Made by a program: the position numbers and the translations under genes
The notes under the pieces: generated by a model
What the model was told of the DNA's origin: nothing
The model's input: the letters and a program-made list of their open reading frames with translations, nothing else
Database searches by the model: none
Source of the DNA: Crocodylus rhombifer
Lineage: Eukaryota; Chordata; Crocodylia; Crocodylidae
NCBI GenBank assembly: GCA_038503035.1
Contig: JAVSML010024021.1
Coordinates: forward strand, 732,739 to 796,738
Direction of reading: 5' to 3'
DNA length: 64,000 nucleotides
In this document: one piece after another, positions 33,003-45,179 of the stretch
How positions within the stretch are numbered: position 1 is the first letter of the stretch
How the letters are laid out: every line of letters begins with the position of its first letter

Positions 33003-36000
33003 GACTAACTAGGGATCTAAGTGTAATTGTGAACTAAATTAGATCAGGTGACCATTTTTTATGCAATTTAACCTCCCCCTAAGCTTCCCATATGTCTGTA
33101 TGTACCCTCAGGGGCCAGGATAATAAGGTTTCTTTTTGCTTACTCTGTTGGCTAAAACACTGTATATAACTGAGTCAGACAGAGAGGTGCTCTAGGCAGC
33201 AAAGGCCAGCAGGGTAGGAGATTGCATAGTATTATGGCTGCTGAAAGATGCTTGCAGGAGGGACAAAGCCTGGTTTGAAAGGCCTTGGAACAGTAACCTG
33301 TTACACACCCTTTTTCCATATCTACATTACAGACTCAATTCCCCTTTCCACCCTGGCTTCATTCTACCTTGCTCTTCATAGAACCCTATCATAAATTACA
33401 CAAAACCCTACACCAAACACATTTAAAACTGCATTGTTCCAATCTAAGCAAGCTGAACTGTGACCATAACTAGATAAATGCACAAAGTGAAATCCTGGGC
33501 TTCCATGACAGTAAGTAGCAAAACCTCCTACTTGGTACCCATGTGCACTGCTAATACATGTTTTTTTCTCTACATAAAATTAAAATTGAGGTAGTAGTTT
33601 ATTGGAATTTTATGTCTGAAAGTCCCTTTAAGCTATATGATGCTTGGCTGTCATGTGGATAAAGGGGAGAATTTTGTTGGTTTAGAGGAATGTATCAATA
33701 TTGGTTATTCATGATTTTATTTTGTGTTTAGCAATATTCTGTATTTTTCCCCCATCTGCCCTCCACCCTGTGAAGCCCCAACTTTTCAAGCCATGTTGCA
33801 ACATCAGAATCTCAGCTTTTATTAAAAATTAAATTAAATTTATTTAACTAATAGTTGTTCCACAACGCTTTAAAAAAGGCTAAAAAATTGGAAGACCAAA
33901 CAGCCAATAAACACTATTTTTAAATTCACCTTAATTTAAACAAATGACATCACTTTGGGGGACCTGACCCCTGATTTTTATATTGAATATTGACATACTT
34001 GAATGTGTATGTATACAACTCCAACTGTATCCATAAAAAATAACTTCAGTAACTCATCTCTTATCTTAGAGACAGTTACAATTCCTTCAGAAACATGTGG
34101 AAATGTAATCGCTCTTCTATCCTTTTTATTTTTAGTGGACTACATATATTTTAGAAGATGAGCATGTTGTTGTCAAAATCTAAAATGTTGGGTCTGCTCT
34201 ATTAAGTGTCATGAAACTTGGCTTCATTAACCATTCTGCTTACCTGGCTTTCATTGCTAATTATCTGATATATAGGTGAATCACACTATGCCTTAAAATA
34301 GAATTAATGAGCATTTCCATCCAGGGTGCAATCTACTAGATTATTAATGAGCAGCTTTGTTCTGTCTATTATGGTAATTTTATAGTTTTAAATAGAGCTT
34401 TAATTTCCTCGTAGGAATGTAACTGTATCCAGCATATGTTTGTTAAATCACGTAGTAAACATAGCATTATTAAAGTAGATCCAAACTATATGATCCCATT
34501 CCATGCTTTCTAATGATAGTCTTCAAGACACAAAGTATGTATACATTGATTATTTCTGGGTATAGTGAGAAGGCATTGCAGACTTTTCAGGGCACATAGA
34601 TTCTAAGTATTTTCAATATAAAGGCTATAATTAAAATTATTTTCTTGGATGCATAGCTGGAGATAAAGCAGTTTCTTGGATCCAAGTTAACTAAATCCTT
34701 TTATTGGATCTACCACCACAGATTAGGTGCTACAGCACCTACTTTTAGGTACCTGGACCCTGCAATGGAGTCCACTAGCCAAAGGTAGGCATCTTTGTTC
34801 CCCTCAAAATGCCAGGAGTTAGGCATGGGGGCGCTATGCAAAATACTGGGCAGGGATCTGTTAAACTCAGGGGTATGCTCTCAGGAACTAAGCCATCTGC
34901 AGGGAAGTACTTCCATATACTCAGGATCCAAAACCCAGTCCTCTCCTAACGGCAGGTGCTCTCAACTGTTCTTTCAGAAATTAACATAGGGCTCACTATT
35001 TTCCTTTTTAAAATGCTGCTATTGTTGGAAAAGGAGCCACCTAACTGATATTCTTCCAAACAACCATGTTAGAGTGGATAATCAATATTTGCATAATTAA
35101 ACTCCATGGCTAATTATTAAGAGACATATTAACAGATTTTTTTCAGACTTTCCCCCCACTATTTGCTTATTTCTGTAGCACCACATGTGAACTCATTAAA
35201 AAGTAAAAGAACGGAACTCTGCTTCTCTGGGTATTTTTTCCACAGCCTAACTTTTCAATTAATTATTGAAGCCTAACTATTCAAAGAGTAAGCAGATTTC
35301 ACAATCCCTAGCAGCAAAATAATAAAAATGGAAAAAAAAATAATTTTCAATATGTGCTGTGATAATAGCATGCTACCTATTTATTTTAAAATAGAAAGAA
35401 ATATCAACATAATTCTTTTTACTATTACTTTTTACTAGTAAGCAGCTATTTCCAGCTTTAAATGCAAATTATATATTGAACTGGCTTAAAATAAAAACCT
35501 AGCATTCTATTGCGATGAGGCACATGTGTGTTTACAGTTGAAATGGAGCAAATTCTGTCCGTCTTAACTGTGTAGGTAGACCAATGGAAATATTTGGGAA
35601 TAGCAAGCAAGGCAAGCAAGCAAGCAAGACAAATAGTGTTTGGTCCTACAATAGTGTTTGGCCCTGTATTTTAACTTCTACTCTGATCAAAATTTAAAAC
35701 ATGTTTAGCTCTTTTGCCACAGGATTATTAAAAATCCATTTGTTAATTACAACAATAGGCCAATCTAGTTAAGATAACAGATTCTTGCATCAAAAAGCTT
35801 ACACTTTAACTAGAGGATGCACAAAACAAATCTCTTAAAATGGGTAGTGATTAAGGCAACATTATTGAAGGTAGTCTACTGAAAACAATATTTTCAAGTA
35901 GACTACTTCATACAGGTTTTAATTTAGTGATTTAAAGTATTTAATGCCATCTAATTGAGTTCCCAGGACATGGAGATTCTTCTAATTTTAACTCAAAATC

Positions 36001-36916
36001 CAAAGGTTTTTTGTACTGTTTTCTATTTGATATCCTTACTTCAAAAGACCTTGGGTTATTCCTTGTCTATTTTCCAGATAAGGAAGAATGGACAGTGCGC
36101 CAGAACTCCTCGATTAAAAACAAATAAATTTAGCATATTGCCTCAAAATGGTTTTTTTCCCCCTTATCCTAAAATCCTAGGGGAATCTGCCCCCCTCCCA
36201 TAGTCTTGAAGCCTCACTAAGGTTCACATTGCTGTATCATTTTGATTGCTACAACAGCTTCTTTTTTTTCTAAATAAGTTATTTGAAGGAAGACACTGTT
36301 ATAAATCTGTCATATACATTTCTTATGGGACTCTTTGAACACTACAATTTACAGACAAGATTTTCATTTTAAGTGACCTCAGTGGGAAATAAAATATTAA
36401 GATGAGACCAACAATTAAGCAGTAATTATCTCAGGTGTAGTTTCTACATCAAATTTTCATGAGTGATATACAAGCCTTGACAAATATAAATTTTAATAAT
36501 GAACAGTGAGTTCTAATTAGATGTCATTCTTTAAGTTTAATCAACCAAAGATTCAGCAATTGCTGACAGTAAACTGATTAATTAAGGTAAAATAGTGGGT
36601 AAAATAGTCTTTAAAAAAATTCTACCACTGTATGCTCTGTAGATTTAAATATTTACCCTGCAAAGAGAAGATAAGGGATAAGTAAAGAAGTAATAGTTTT
36701 GTCAGTGTATTATCCAGAAAGCTTAAAGTACTTGTACATAATATCTTCTCTGTACTAATTATCAATATGTCAAAATCATTTTGACAGACTCTGCTAACTT
36801 GTGGCCAGAAGTAAAATGTTGAATCTAAGACACATAATACACATTAAATAGGGTTTGCAAAAAAACCTGTATTTTTCCTAGAAATTTGGGAGCAGATACC
36901 TTGACAAAGAAAGTCT
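33003..36916. other. AT-rich intergenic stretch
   Basis: No gene or transposon end recognised. An (AAGC)n simple repeat lies at about 35600-35630. The segment 34200-34460 has paired homeodomain-like ATTAATGAGC sites and is discussed as a possible conserved non-coding element. Confidence 0.5.
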
Positions 36917-37072
36917 GGATACCATTTCTCAAAAGCAATCTAGCCAGACAAAAGTTTATTTATTATTACCAGTAGCAGCATGTGCAAGGGAAACATTTAA
37001 CCAAGATTTATCATTTTACCTCTAATGGAATGCTCATTCAGTATGAGAGAAAATCATCAATGGACAGTAGGT
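36917..37072 (+). repeat. 156-bp inverted repeat, left arm
   Basis: It starts GGATACCATTTCTC and ends TGGACAGTAGGT. It is the exact reverse complement of 38907-39062 except for one base (G at 37032 against T at 38947), with no indels. CR1 sequence begins directly at its inner edge. No TSD is visible outside the arms. Confidence 0.98.
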
Positions 37073-38010
37073 CCAAGGATCAAGGACAACAAAAAGTCCT
37101 TCTTCAGAAGTCGTCCTTCTTTTTTTTACATGGGAAGTAAAAAAACAAACAAAAAACAAGGACAGTATTGAGCCCCTGGGAGATCCAACAGAGCAACTGA
37201 CATCAGATACCCAAGAAAAGGCCAATCTCCTAAATTACTTTTTTGCATTGTTTTTTCACCCTCCCAGGAGGATCACACTGCCAGGAACAGCACTAACCAA
37301 TTTGGAAGCAGGTGTCAGGGCCAAAATCAATGTTGATTAGGTGAGGGAACACCTTGAAAAACTGGACATTCACAGGTTCGTGGGCCCAGACAGAATGCAC
37401 TCAAGGGTCTTGAAAGAGCTGGCAGACAGCATTGCATTCCCCTTGGCAGAGATATTTGAAAAATCATGGCACTTGGGTGAGTTCCCAGATGACTGGAAAA
37501 GAGCCATCATGGTCCCTATCTACAAAAAAGGGAGGTGGGATGACCCGGGGGACTACAGACCTATCAGTCTGACATCCGACCCTGGAAAATCCTGGAGAAA
37601 ATTGTCGAGGGATCTATCAATGCCAGACTAACAGAAGGAAAGCTTTTGAATGCCAGCCAACTTGGTGGCAGCCTACAACTTCATAAAGGGGTACATCAGG
37701 ACCTTAGAGAACACCTGTTCACCAGGCTGGCCCAAGGGATAACAAGGTCTAATGGCCATAAATTCGAAGAAGGCTGATTTAGACTAGCCATAAGAAAAAG
37801 GTTATTTACAGTGTGTGTATCCAGGGTCTGGAACAAACTCCCCCTAGAGGTGTTGCAAGCACCTACTCTGGACTCCTTCAAAAGACAGATGGATTTATTT
37901 CTTGCTGGGGTCACTTGATCCCAGCTGACTTCCCATCTACATTGGGACGGTTGGACCTGATGATCTCATAAGGTCCCTTCCAGCCCCTAATGTCAATGAA
38001 ATCAATTAAT
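37073..38010 (+). mobile_element. CR1 LINE copy d, sense part with the middle missing
   Basis: It begins GGATCAAGGACAACAAAAAG, equivalent to the RIKENKKSFF linker of copy c. It goes through the RT N-terminal blocks to about 37660, then jumps to the ORF2 C-terminal tail (AYNFIKG, then WNKLPLEV-like sequence). It ends at the CR1 3' terminus, TGATCTCATAAGGTCCCTTC, with an ATTCTATGAAAT tail at about 38010-38020. The missing central RT lies immediately downstream in the opposite orientation. Confidence 0.88.
37330..37632 (+). pseudogene. CR1 ORF2 reverse transcriptase N-terminal fragment (copy d)
   Basis: The open frame shows FVGPDRMHSRVLKELADS, HLGEFPDDWKRAIMVPIYKK and DPGDYRPISLTS, the fingers region of the CR1 reverse transcriptase. 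It goes out of frame after SLTSDPGK. The ATG at 37341 is internal to the original ORF and not a start. Catalytic motifs A-C are absent from this strand; they occur inverted at 38012-38760. Confidence 0.88.
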
Positions 38011-38760
38011 TCTATGAAATCCATGACTTTCTACAAGCTGATGAATGTGCCATCCTTGCAAACACTGAGAAGAACCTCCAGACTGCACTGGGTCTTTTCA
38101 TAGATTTCATCTTGTGGTCAATGATGACCCCCAAGTCTCTTTCTTCCATAGTGCTAGCCAGAGTAGCACTGCTCAGCCTAAAAGGATGCTGCAGGTTTTT
38201 CCTCCCAAGGTGGAGAACCTTGCATTTTTCAGTGTTAAACACCATCAGGTTCTCATTCACCCATTTGCTGAGCCTGTCCAGGTCAGCCTGGATCACTCAC
38301 CTGTCTTCAGGTATGGATGCTTTGCCCCAAAGTTTAGTGTCATCGGCAAACTTGGCCAGTCCGGTTCTGACTCCAATGTCCACATCATTAATGAAGATGT
38401 TGAATAATATGGGTCCAAAGACAGAGCCCTGGGGAATCCCACTGGTCACAGGGCACCATGACAATTGACTTCCGTTAATCACCACCCTCTGGGTCCAAGC
38501 ACAGAACCAATTTCCCAGCCAGCGGATCGTGGTGGACCCAAGGCCACAATTGGCCAGTTTTGCCACGAGGCAATCATGAGATACCAGATTGAAGGCTTTT
38601 TTGAAGTTAAGATATATGGCCTCAATCTCTTCTCCCTTATCCAGTTAATAGGTCACCTGGTCATAAAAGGAAATGAGTTTGGTGAAGCAAGACCTACCCG
38701 CAACAAACCCACGTTTGCTATCCCTCAGGATGTTGGCTTCAGCCCTGGATTATTTAAATG
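38011..38760 (-). pseudogene. CR1 ORF2 central reverse transcriptase, inverted (copy d)
   Basis: On the minus strand the frames give the RT block ending in RRWLGNWF-type sequence, motif [19 protein letters not shown], motif [11 protein letters not shown], then WVNENLMVFNTEKCKVLHLG and ERDLGVIIDHKM. This is the piece missing from the sense part of copy d, so both parts may derive from a single CR1. Frameshifts separate it into at least three frames. Plus-strand frames at 38112-38468 are shadows. Confidence 0.88.
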
Positions 38761-38906
38761 ACCAAGAGCATTTTTTTCTAACTTTTATTGTAGACTAATA
38801 TAAATAATATTTTACATTATATTATATTATTTTTGTATTATAGAAAGTTATAGGGCGTTTATCTTTTAATTGTTTTGATTTGATAGCACAATTTTTCAAG
38901 GGCATA
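38761..38906. other. AT-rich spacer between inverted CR1 and right arm
   Basis: About 146 bases of AT-rich sequence (ATTATATTATATTATTTTTG near 38817) that is neither CR1 nor part of the repeat arm. Confidence 0.7.
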
Positions 38907-39062
38907 ACCTACTGTCCATTGATGATTTTCTCTCATACTGAATGAGTATTCCATTAGAGGTAAAATGATAAATCTTGGTTAAATGTTTCCCTTGCACATG
39001 CTGCTACTGGTAATAATAAATAAACTTTTGTCTGGCTAGATTGCTTTTGAGAAATGGTATCC
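38907..39062 (-). repeat. 156-bp inverted repeat, right arm
   Basis: Reverse complement of 36917-37072 at 155 of 156 positions. The spacer between the arms is 1,834 bp. Confidence 0.98.
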
Positions 39063-42000
39063 TTGTACCTAGCCTTAGCTTTTCTCAACTGCTCCCTGCA
39101 AGCGTGGGCAATTGTAGAGTAAACCTCTTTGGTAATGTTTTCCAGTTGGTGAAGTCTACTTTTTTTATCTTAATGAGGTCCAAGCGTTCCTTTTTCAGCA
39201 ATGGGGGCTTCCTTGCCCATTGACTGCATTTCTTGTGAGAAGGGATGGCTTTGCCCCGTACTACAAGGATTATGTTTTTGACCAATGACCATTCCTCATG
39301 TACTCCCTTTTCTGTAGGGTATGGCCTCTGATTGCCTGACTGACCAATTCTCTCAGTTTGCAGAAGTTGGTCTTCCCAAAGGATGGCTATTTTGTTGGAG
39401 GGAAAATGTCCCAGATTGAAAAACCATCCATTTATTTGGTATTCAGTGTCAATTATGGAAAAAAGTCAGACCCTAGTAAGAACCATAGGCACTGAGTATG
39501 TTGGGGCTCAAGGGCCCTGTCTCACCTTGGAAAGCTGGTAGGGTGACCAGCCATCCCTAATTAGGTTGGACAGTCCCTAAATAGGAACATCAAGCCACAG
39601 TCCCAGGCTGCATGACTCTGGTACAACATTTGTCTTGGATTCTCAGTATCATGCAGGGATCAAGGTTTTCTGTTCATCACAGGAAAAACATGGGAAATGG
39701 AGAATTTGTCCTTGTAGTGATAGCAGTGGGAGTAACAGATTCTCACTCTTATCTCCTCCACTTATGACTGGAACAAACTGTTCTTGTTACAAATCCTCCA
39801 AAAATTTATATGCAGATAAGGCAAAGAGAAACCTGGCCCAGCTCCACCTCATGGTAGGTGGAGACATAATCATATGTGCCAGACCAAGAGAATGGGTGAT
39901 AGAGGGATTTGGGGCAAACTGTTTGGGACCCCATGTGGTGATGCTTTTTGGACACTTAAGGCTGGTGAAGAAACAGGAATAATAAGAAAAACACACCTTA
40001 GCTGTAGGGATGAAGAGGATTTTGAAAATGTATATAATGTAGTGGCTCACAAGGACTTAAAAAGGAGTCAGCACTGAGTGGAACTGAGCACAATGGGAGC
40101 TACCATATATCTCATTCAGATGGACTGCACTAACCTGTCATTGTAGTAGGTTTTTGTCAGTATGTTTGTCCAATATGGACTATGTGTTTTATAGTCATGA
40201 TCAGAATTGGCTACATTTAATAAATTTTATAGTTGGTTTCCAGCACTGAGTACACAGTGATTTGGTAACAGTTTAATGATTGACAATGTATTTAGTGAGG
40301 TTTCTTGGTATGCAAATGTAAAATAAGGAGCTCCCCCACATGCTGATTGGCAGGGGAGGGAGTGCTTGTCTTATTTTTGAGTAAAAACCTGTCTTATATT
40401 TGAGTGAATGCAGTGTTTTTGTGCAGCTTAATGTGGTGATCCACAAGAGGTTGGGTAGGGGAACTGGATTGTCACTCTTTATGTTGATTATGATACATCT
40501 AGAAAAGTGATGTAGTGTAACAACAAAGAGAATATGACAGAAAGGTGATAGTTGTTTAAGTTGTATTGGAAATCACTGAGGGAATCTAAGTATTTGGTCG
40601 GAGGAATAGAGTTATCATTGATGTATCATAAGTATTAGTTTTGTTTAGTAGCACATTTTTCTTCAAGGTGGTGCATGAAGTAGTTGGCTCTTTAGGTCAA
40701 TTACTGGAGGAGGGAAGGCAAGACATGGGGAGGGAGGAAAGGGCATAAGCTAGGTTCTGATCCTTGCTTCAAGGACTGTTTCTATATTGTATTAAATGAC
40801 TGTGTAATGTTTATCCTTTTTCAAGTCTATGTTGAGTGTTTCACTTTATATGAAAAAAGAAAATCTCATGGATAATTTTTAAGTCAGCAAACACTGGTAA
40901 AGTCAATAGGTTAGAAAAACTCTTTACAGAGAATAAGTTTAGTGCACAATGGACAGGATAAGGTTACAATGAAAGATTGACAAGGCATACAATGAGTAAA
41001 AGAAAAATGCAGTGTATAGGAGAGTACAGCAGTAAGTTCAGAATGTGCTGTAAATGAAAGGAGTAATAATCAAATGGAATATTACAAGAATAGTTTTTAA
41101 CAAATGGAATATTTCCAAAGATACTTAAGAAGGGAATTCTTATTAACAATATCAGGTTCTGTTCTACTTTTGCCGACATTGACATTAGACAGGGTTTAAC
41201 GCATTTGATATTTTTCTCCTAAAGATGTGCTTCTTTCTGATCCAGCTAGTTTTAAATGTTCACTCATTGTATCTGTTGCCTTTAATTCCTCTAAGGCACA
41301 GCTGATGTAGTAGTATGTTCACTATTAATCACCATAACGGCTTACCAGAATGTATTGTAACAAGGCACAAATGTGCTTCTTGAGATCAGACAAACTTGCC
41401 AGGAAGTGGTTTGCTAGAGCACCAATATACAAAGAAGAAAAGGAAAATACTGGTTATCTTTAAATTTAAGATACACAATGCATTGTTTTTGTGTATAAAA
41501 GGTATATCAGCTTAGCCAGATTGATCTGAGGCTGTTCATAGCCAAGACATTTTTAAAAAGCCAAGCAGTATAGATTAGGTGCAGATGGAAGGGAGGAAGG
41601 TTGCCTTCTACAAGAGCATGGGCCCATGTACCATTTTCCTATGATGCTTTTCAACATGAAATGCTTCCCTGTTTTTGAAGGGATGTTGTCAGTGTCCTTC
41701 TCACACCTTACCTATTGCTTATCCATGGCATGTTTTGGGGTGCTCTTGGTGTTTCTGGTTTTGTGCCTTGTTCTGTTTGTGTGACACTTTGAAGGGGCAG
41801 TCTGGGGAATTCTTGGGTTGCTTGTAAACATAGGTCACTGGGTTTGACCCAGGGAGTTCGTTCCAGTCCTGTGTTCCTATCAGTACATACACAATTCTCC
41901 ATTTGTCATGTACAGACTTCTCTATTATAAAAAAGCCTGTAACCACTTCAGGCCCCACACAAAACCTTAAGATGGTTCTTGTAATGACAAAGGATTTTCA

Positions 42001-44471
42001 TCCTCTCTTTTCTCCAACTTCTTCCCATCTCCCTCCTCCCATAAGAAAATGAATAAGTGGGGGTGAAAAAAATCAGTTACAGAGAGCTGGCATTATTTCC
42101 AAGCAAGGTTCTCAAGTGAGAGAAATATGGTTGAAATTAAGTCAGTAATTTAACTTTAATTTCAACAGAATTTATTCAACCCAGATTAGAGTTTTAAGTC
42201 AAGGAAAACTACTCAGCCTGCAGCCTATCAGTTTTAGATGTTTGATAAATTATTACTCAAACTGGATTGTCATGTTGTGAAATGGAACTATTGTACCATT
42301 ATCTGTTAACTCACCAGGGAACATGGCAGCCTACATTCAAATGCCATCAGCTAAAACATTCCTTGCATATATTTTGTATTCACATTATAGCATTAGTTTG
42401 TTGGAAAAGCAGCCTAGATATGAAGAAGCAGATCAACTTGAGGAATATAACGATTAGTAGATATTTTATGCTGCATTCATTTTCCTTTTTCTTATAGCTG
42501 AGCTTATTACATTGCAAGCTTCTTCAAAAGAACAAATCAGTGCTTTATCCCTTGCTCCTGGGGAGAGAAGTTGTACTTCAATTCTGTTTCCAAATATAGA
42601 AAATATGTCTATTTTAAATTCAGAGAAGAGGCTCATCTGCATTGCTGTAGCTCTTGCCTACCGTAAATGAAATTTGAATATGATTCGTGTATTAAACTAT
42701 AAACTGGGGGGAAGAAGCACGAGGGGTGTAGATCTCCCAAGGAGACATAAAAATCACAAGAAAAATATTGTTTTACTTATACTGAAATGGGATAAAAAGA
42801 ATTAAAGGCTAAATACCATGGAATATGATTTCAGATGCTATTTGCCAAATTTCAGACTAATGGGCTTTTATGTTGATGTAACACAGCCAATATAGCTCCT
42901 ATGTACACCTAGTACTGTTTTTAACACCCTTATAAGCTTCATATTTATACAAGGTAATTCTTTGTCCAATTAGTCTTTCTACCAATAAAACTACAGGTTT
43001 ATTCATTGCATCTCCATGCCAGTCCAGAATAGTTCACTGTTTTCTTACTTTTTTGTTTTAAATTTTAAAAATGAGAACTGAGACAGCTTGTATGACTATA
43101 AATAGGTGACTACATAGCCATTTATTTATTTACCTAGTTGTGTGTGTTTTGCAATTCTATTCCCCCCTCCTCCCCAGTATCTGTTAGCAATAATATTTAA
43201 TAATAATAATTTATTCCTATTAGATTGAAAATCTAGGGGACAGCCAAGCCAGGTGGCCAGATATCAGCATTCTGGCTTATTTATTCAAATTCTTTTCCAA
43301 GAAGAACCCCAAACCACTACTTGCGTCATTTTATGATTCCTTGCCATAAAATGAAAAAGCAATTCCCAAATAGATGATTGAGAATATACGGGTTCTGTCT
43401 TTTATGATATGTAGGTTCCCCTCTAATGGTGCTAATACACTGCATTTCCAGACTGAGGCATGGGAAAAAGGAAACCACATCTCAGCCACAATGCATCACA
43501 AGCTTTTGGAGAACTTCATATTAGATCATTAATAGATTACCTGCTTCTCCATTAGAGGTTTGTATGTAGCAGAATCTCTACCTTAATGTGTAGTAACAGT
43601 TGACATGGGTTTTGCCTTGTATCCCACTTCCTTGCCAAAGGGACCTGCTGGGTAGAGTAGTAGTGTCTTAGTAGCATATGTAAAAGGTGATGATTCTCAA
43701 GCAAGATGAAGCTAGGGACCACTATGTTAGGGGCGGTGATACTGAGCATTCCTCAATAGATCTGGCTTTCACTGCTTGCAAGAGTTCTTTGTTCTATATT
43801 TGGGGCTGTATGTAACAGGACCTTGATTGTATCCAGGCCAGACTTTCTGTTAAGGAAGATCTGCACAGTCCTGAGTACTTGGTAGGTACAGGAAAAGAAA
43901 ACAGCTATATTTTGAACAGATGTTTAATAGTTTACCATAGACAAGCTAACAGTAATTATTGAAACTACAGGAAAATTCATATGAACTACACTGAGAGTAA
44001 CATCCTCTGCCTACCTATGAACTCTGAGGTAGTTATATCTCATTGTCCTTGGTTATTTGGAAATGGGTTAGTACTAGGCCACCCGATCCTTTATCCCCAC
44101 AAGGGGAAGGGCTTCAGGGTAGGCTATCAGCAGCTTTGTTTTTGTCTACACTGGTAGATCTACTTAGAGTGGGATCTGTGCAAATACCTGAAAAACATGA
44201 ATAATGTGTCATTAGGAAAGCAGAATCAGAATGTCTGTCTGCTGTTCAACCGCTATCACTGAATATTCCCAGAGGCAGCATACCGGTTAAACATGACTCT
44301 GCACTGTTTAGCCAAAATATTTATTTGTTTAGTGCAGTGGCTTGTTTGGATAATACACAGTAGCCTTGATCACCCACTTAAGTTTATGTTTATAATAATT
44401 ATGAACTGAGTTTTCAGACAGCAAAATCTGCCAGTGTTGCAAGCTCAGGACCTGTACCTCACGTTACTTAC
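39063..44471. other. Intergenic stretch
   Basis: AT-rich sequence with no gene recognised. A hAT-like terminal fragment is listed at 39538. GC-richer patches at 39640-39960 and 41580-41960 show no domain in any frame. Confidence 0.5.
39538..39630. mobile_element. Terminal fragment of a hAT-like element
   Basis: TAGGGTGACCAGCCATCCCT followed by GGACAGTCCCTAAATAGG resembles a widespread reptile transposon terminus (TAGGGTGACC...GGGACAGTCCC). It is related in style to the ends of the element at 90-606. The opposite terminus was not found. Confidence 0.45.
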
Positions 44472-44880
44472 TAGGGCTGTGCAAAACAGCAGCATTCCCC
44501 TTCGACTTCCATTTCAATGGGACAGTGCTTCATTTCATTTCAAAAGTGCCGTTCTGTTCCATTTTATCAAAATGGTTTTGCTGTTTCAACACTGTTTTGA
44601 TGTTTCGCCCGTAGACTATAATGAGGAAGTATGAAAAAGCCTATAACTTTGTCATTTCTTGCCTGATTTTGATTAATTGTGCAGTAAAGTCATACAGAAC
44701 AAATTACATTCTCCAATCTGGAGGTCATCAGTTTTGAGACACATTAAGCATGGTACCAATATGATTTGCACTGTTTTTACTGATGCAACTCCAGTGGCTT
44801 TGGTAGTTGTAGTGAATACCAGGTTCAGTAAATATAAATATACAATGAATGTCAAAAACTAATAGCAAACTATTTGTGGA
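44472..44880. mobile_element. Left half of a hAT-like element
   Basis: It starts TAGGGCTGTGCAAAACAGC, the same terminus as the hAT-like element at 51992 (TAGGGCTGTGCAAGG). It continues with TAGACTATAATGAGG and CCTATAACTTTGTCA, analogous to the ATAGGATATAATAGGG and ATCTCTAACTTGG segments of that element. No GCACAGCCCTA right terminus is seen, so it is truncated and its right boundary is uncertain. Confidence 0.5.
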
Positions 44881-44904
44881 GCAGTAGGTAACCTGGTCTT
44901 GTTG

Positions 44905-45179
44905 GCTGCCTATACATGCATTGATTCTCATTGTCATTAAAACACTTCAGTGTCACCTCATCATCATGTGTATTAAGCCACCCCCACCCATTTCAAAATG
45001 GCCACTGGAGTGCTTCAGTTGAATGAGCTTTAGTTAAAACACTCCTGCATCCATTTTGAAATGCAGGACTGGGGGTGGAAACTTAATACACATGACAATG
45101 AGGTGTTTTAATTAGAGCTGCCCTCTGGGAACCTGTCTAATTAAAACTCCCCCCACCTCCGTGCACATGTATAAGCAGC
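44905..45179. mobile_element. Palindromic MITE
   Basis: The left end GCTGCCTATACATGCA matches the reverse complement of the right end (GCTGCTTATACATGTGCA). The arms continue inward: ATGTGTATTAAG and CATTTCAAAATGG on the left reappear reverse-complemented as CTTAATACACAT and CCATTTTGAAATG on the right. It is non-coding and about 275 bp. The fragment at 12058 shares its end and inner sequence, so this is a multicopy family. Confidence 0.72.

Noticed and set aside
35600..35630. Possible CRISPR-like short repeats (AAGC units)
   Set aside because: A plain (AAGC)n microsatellite with no spacers; the organism is eukaryotic.
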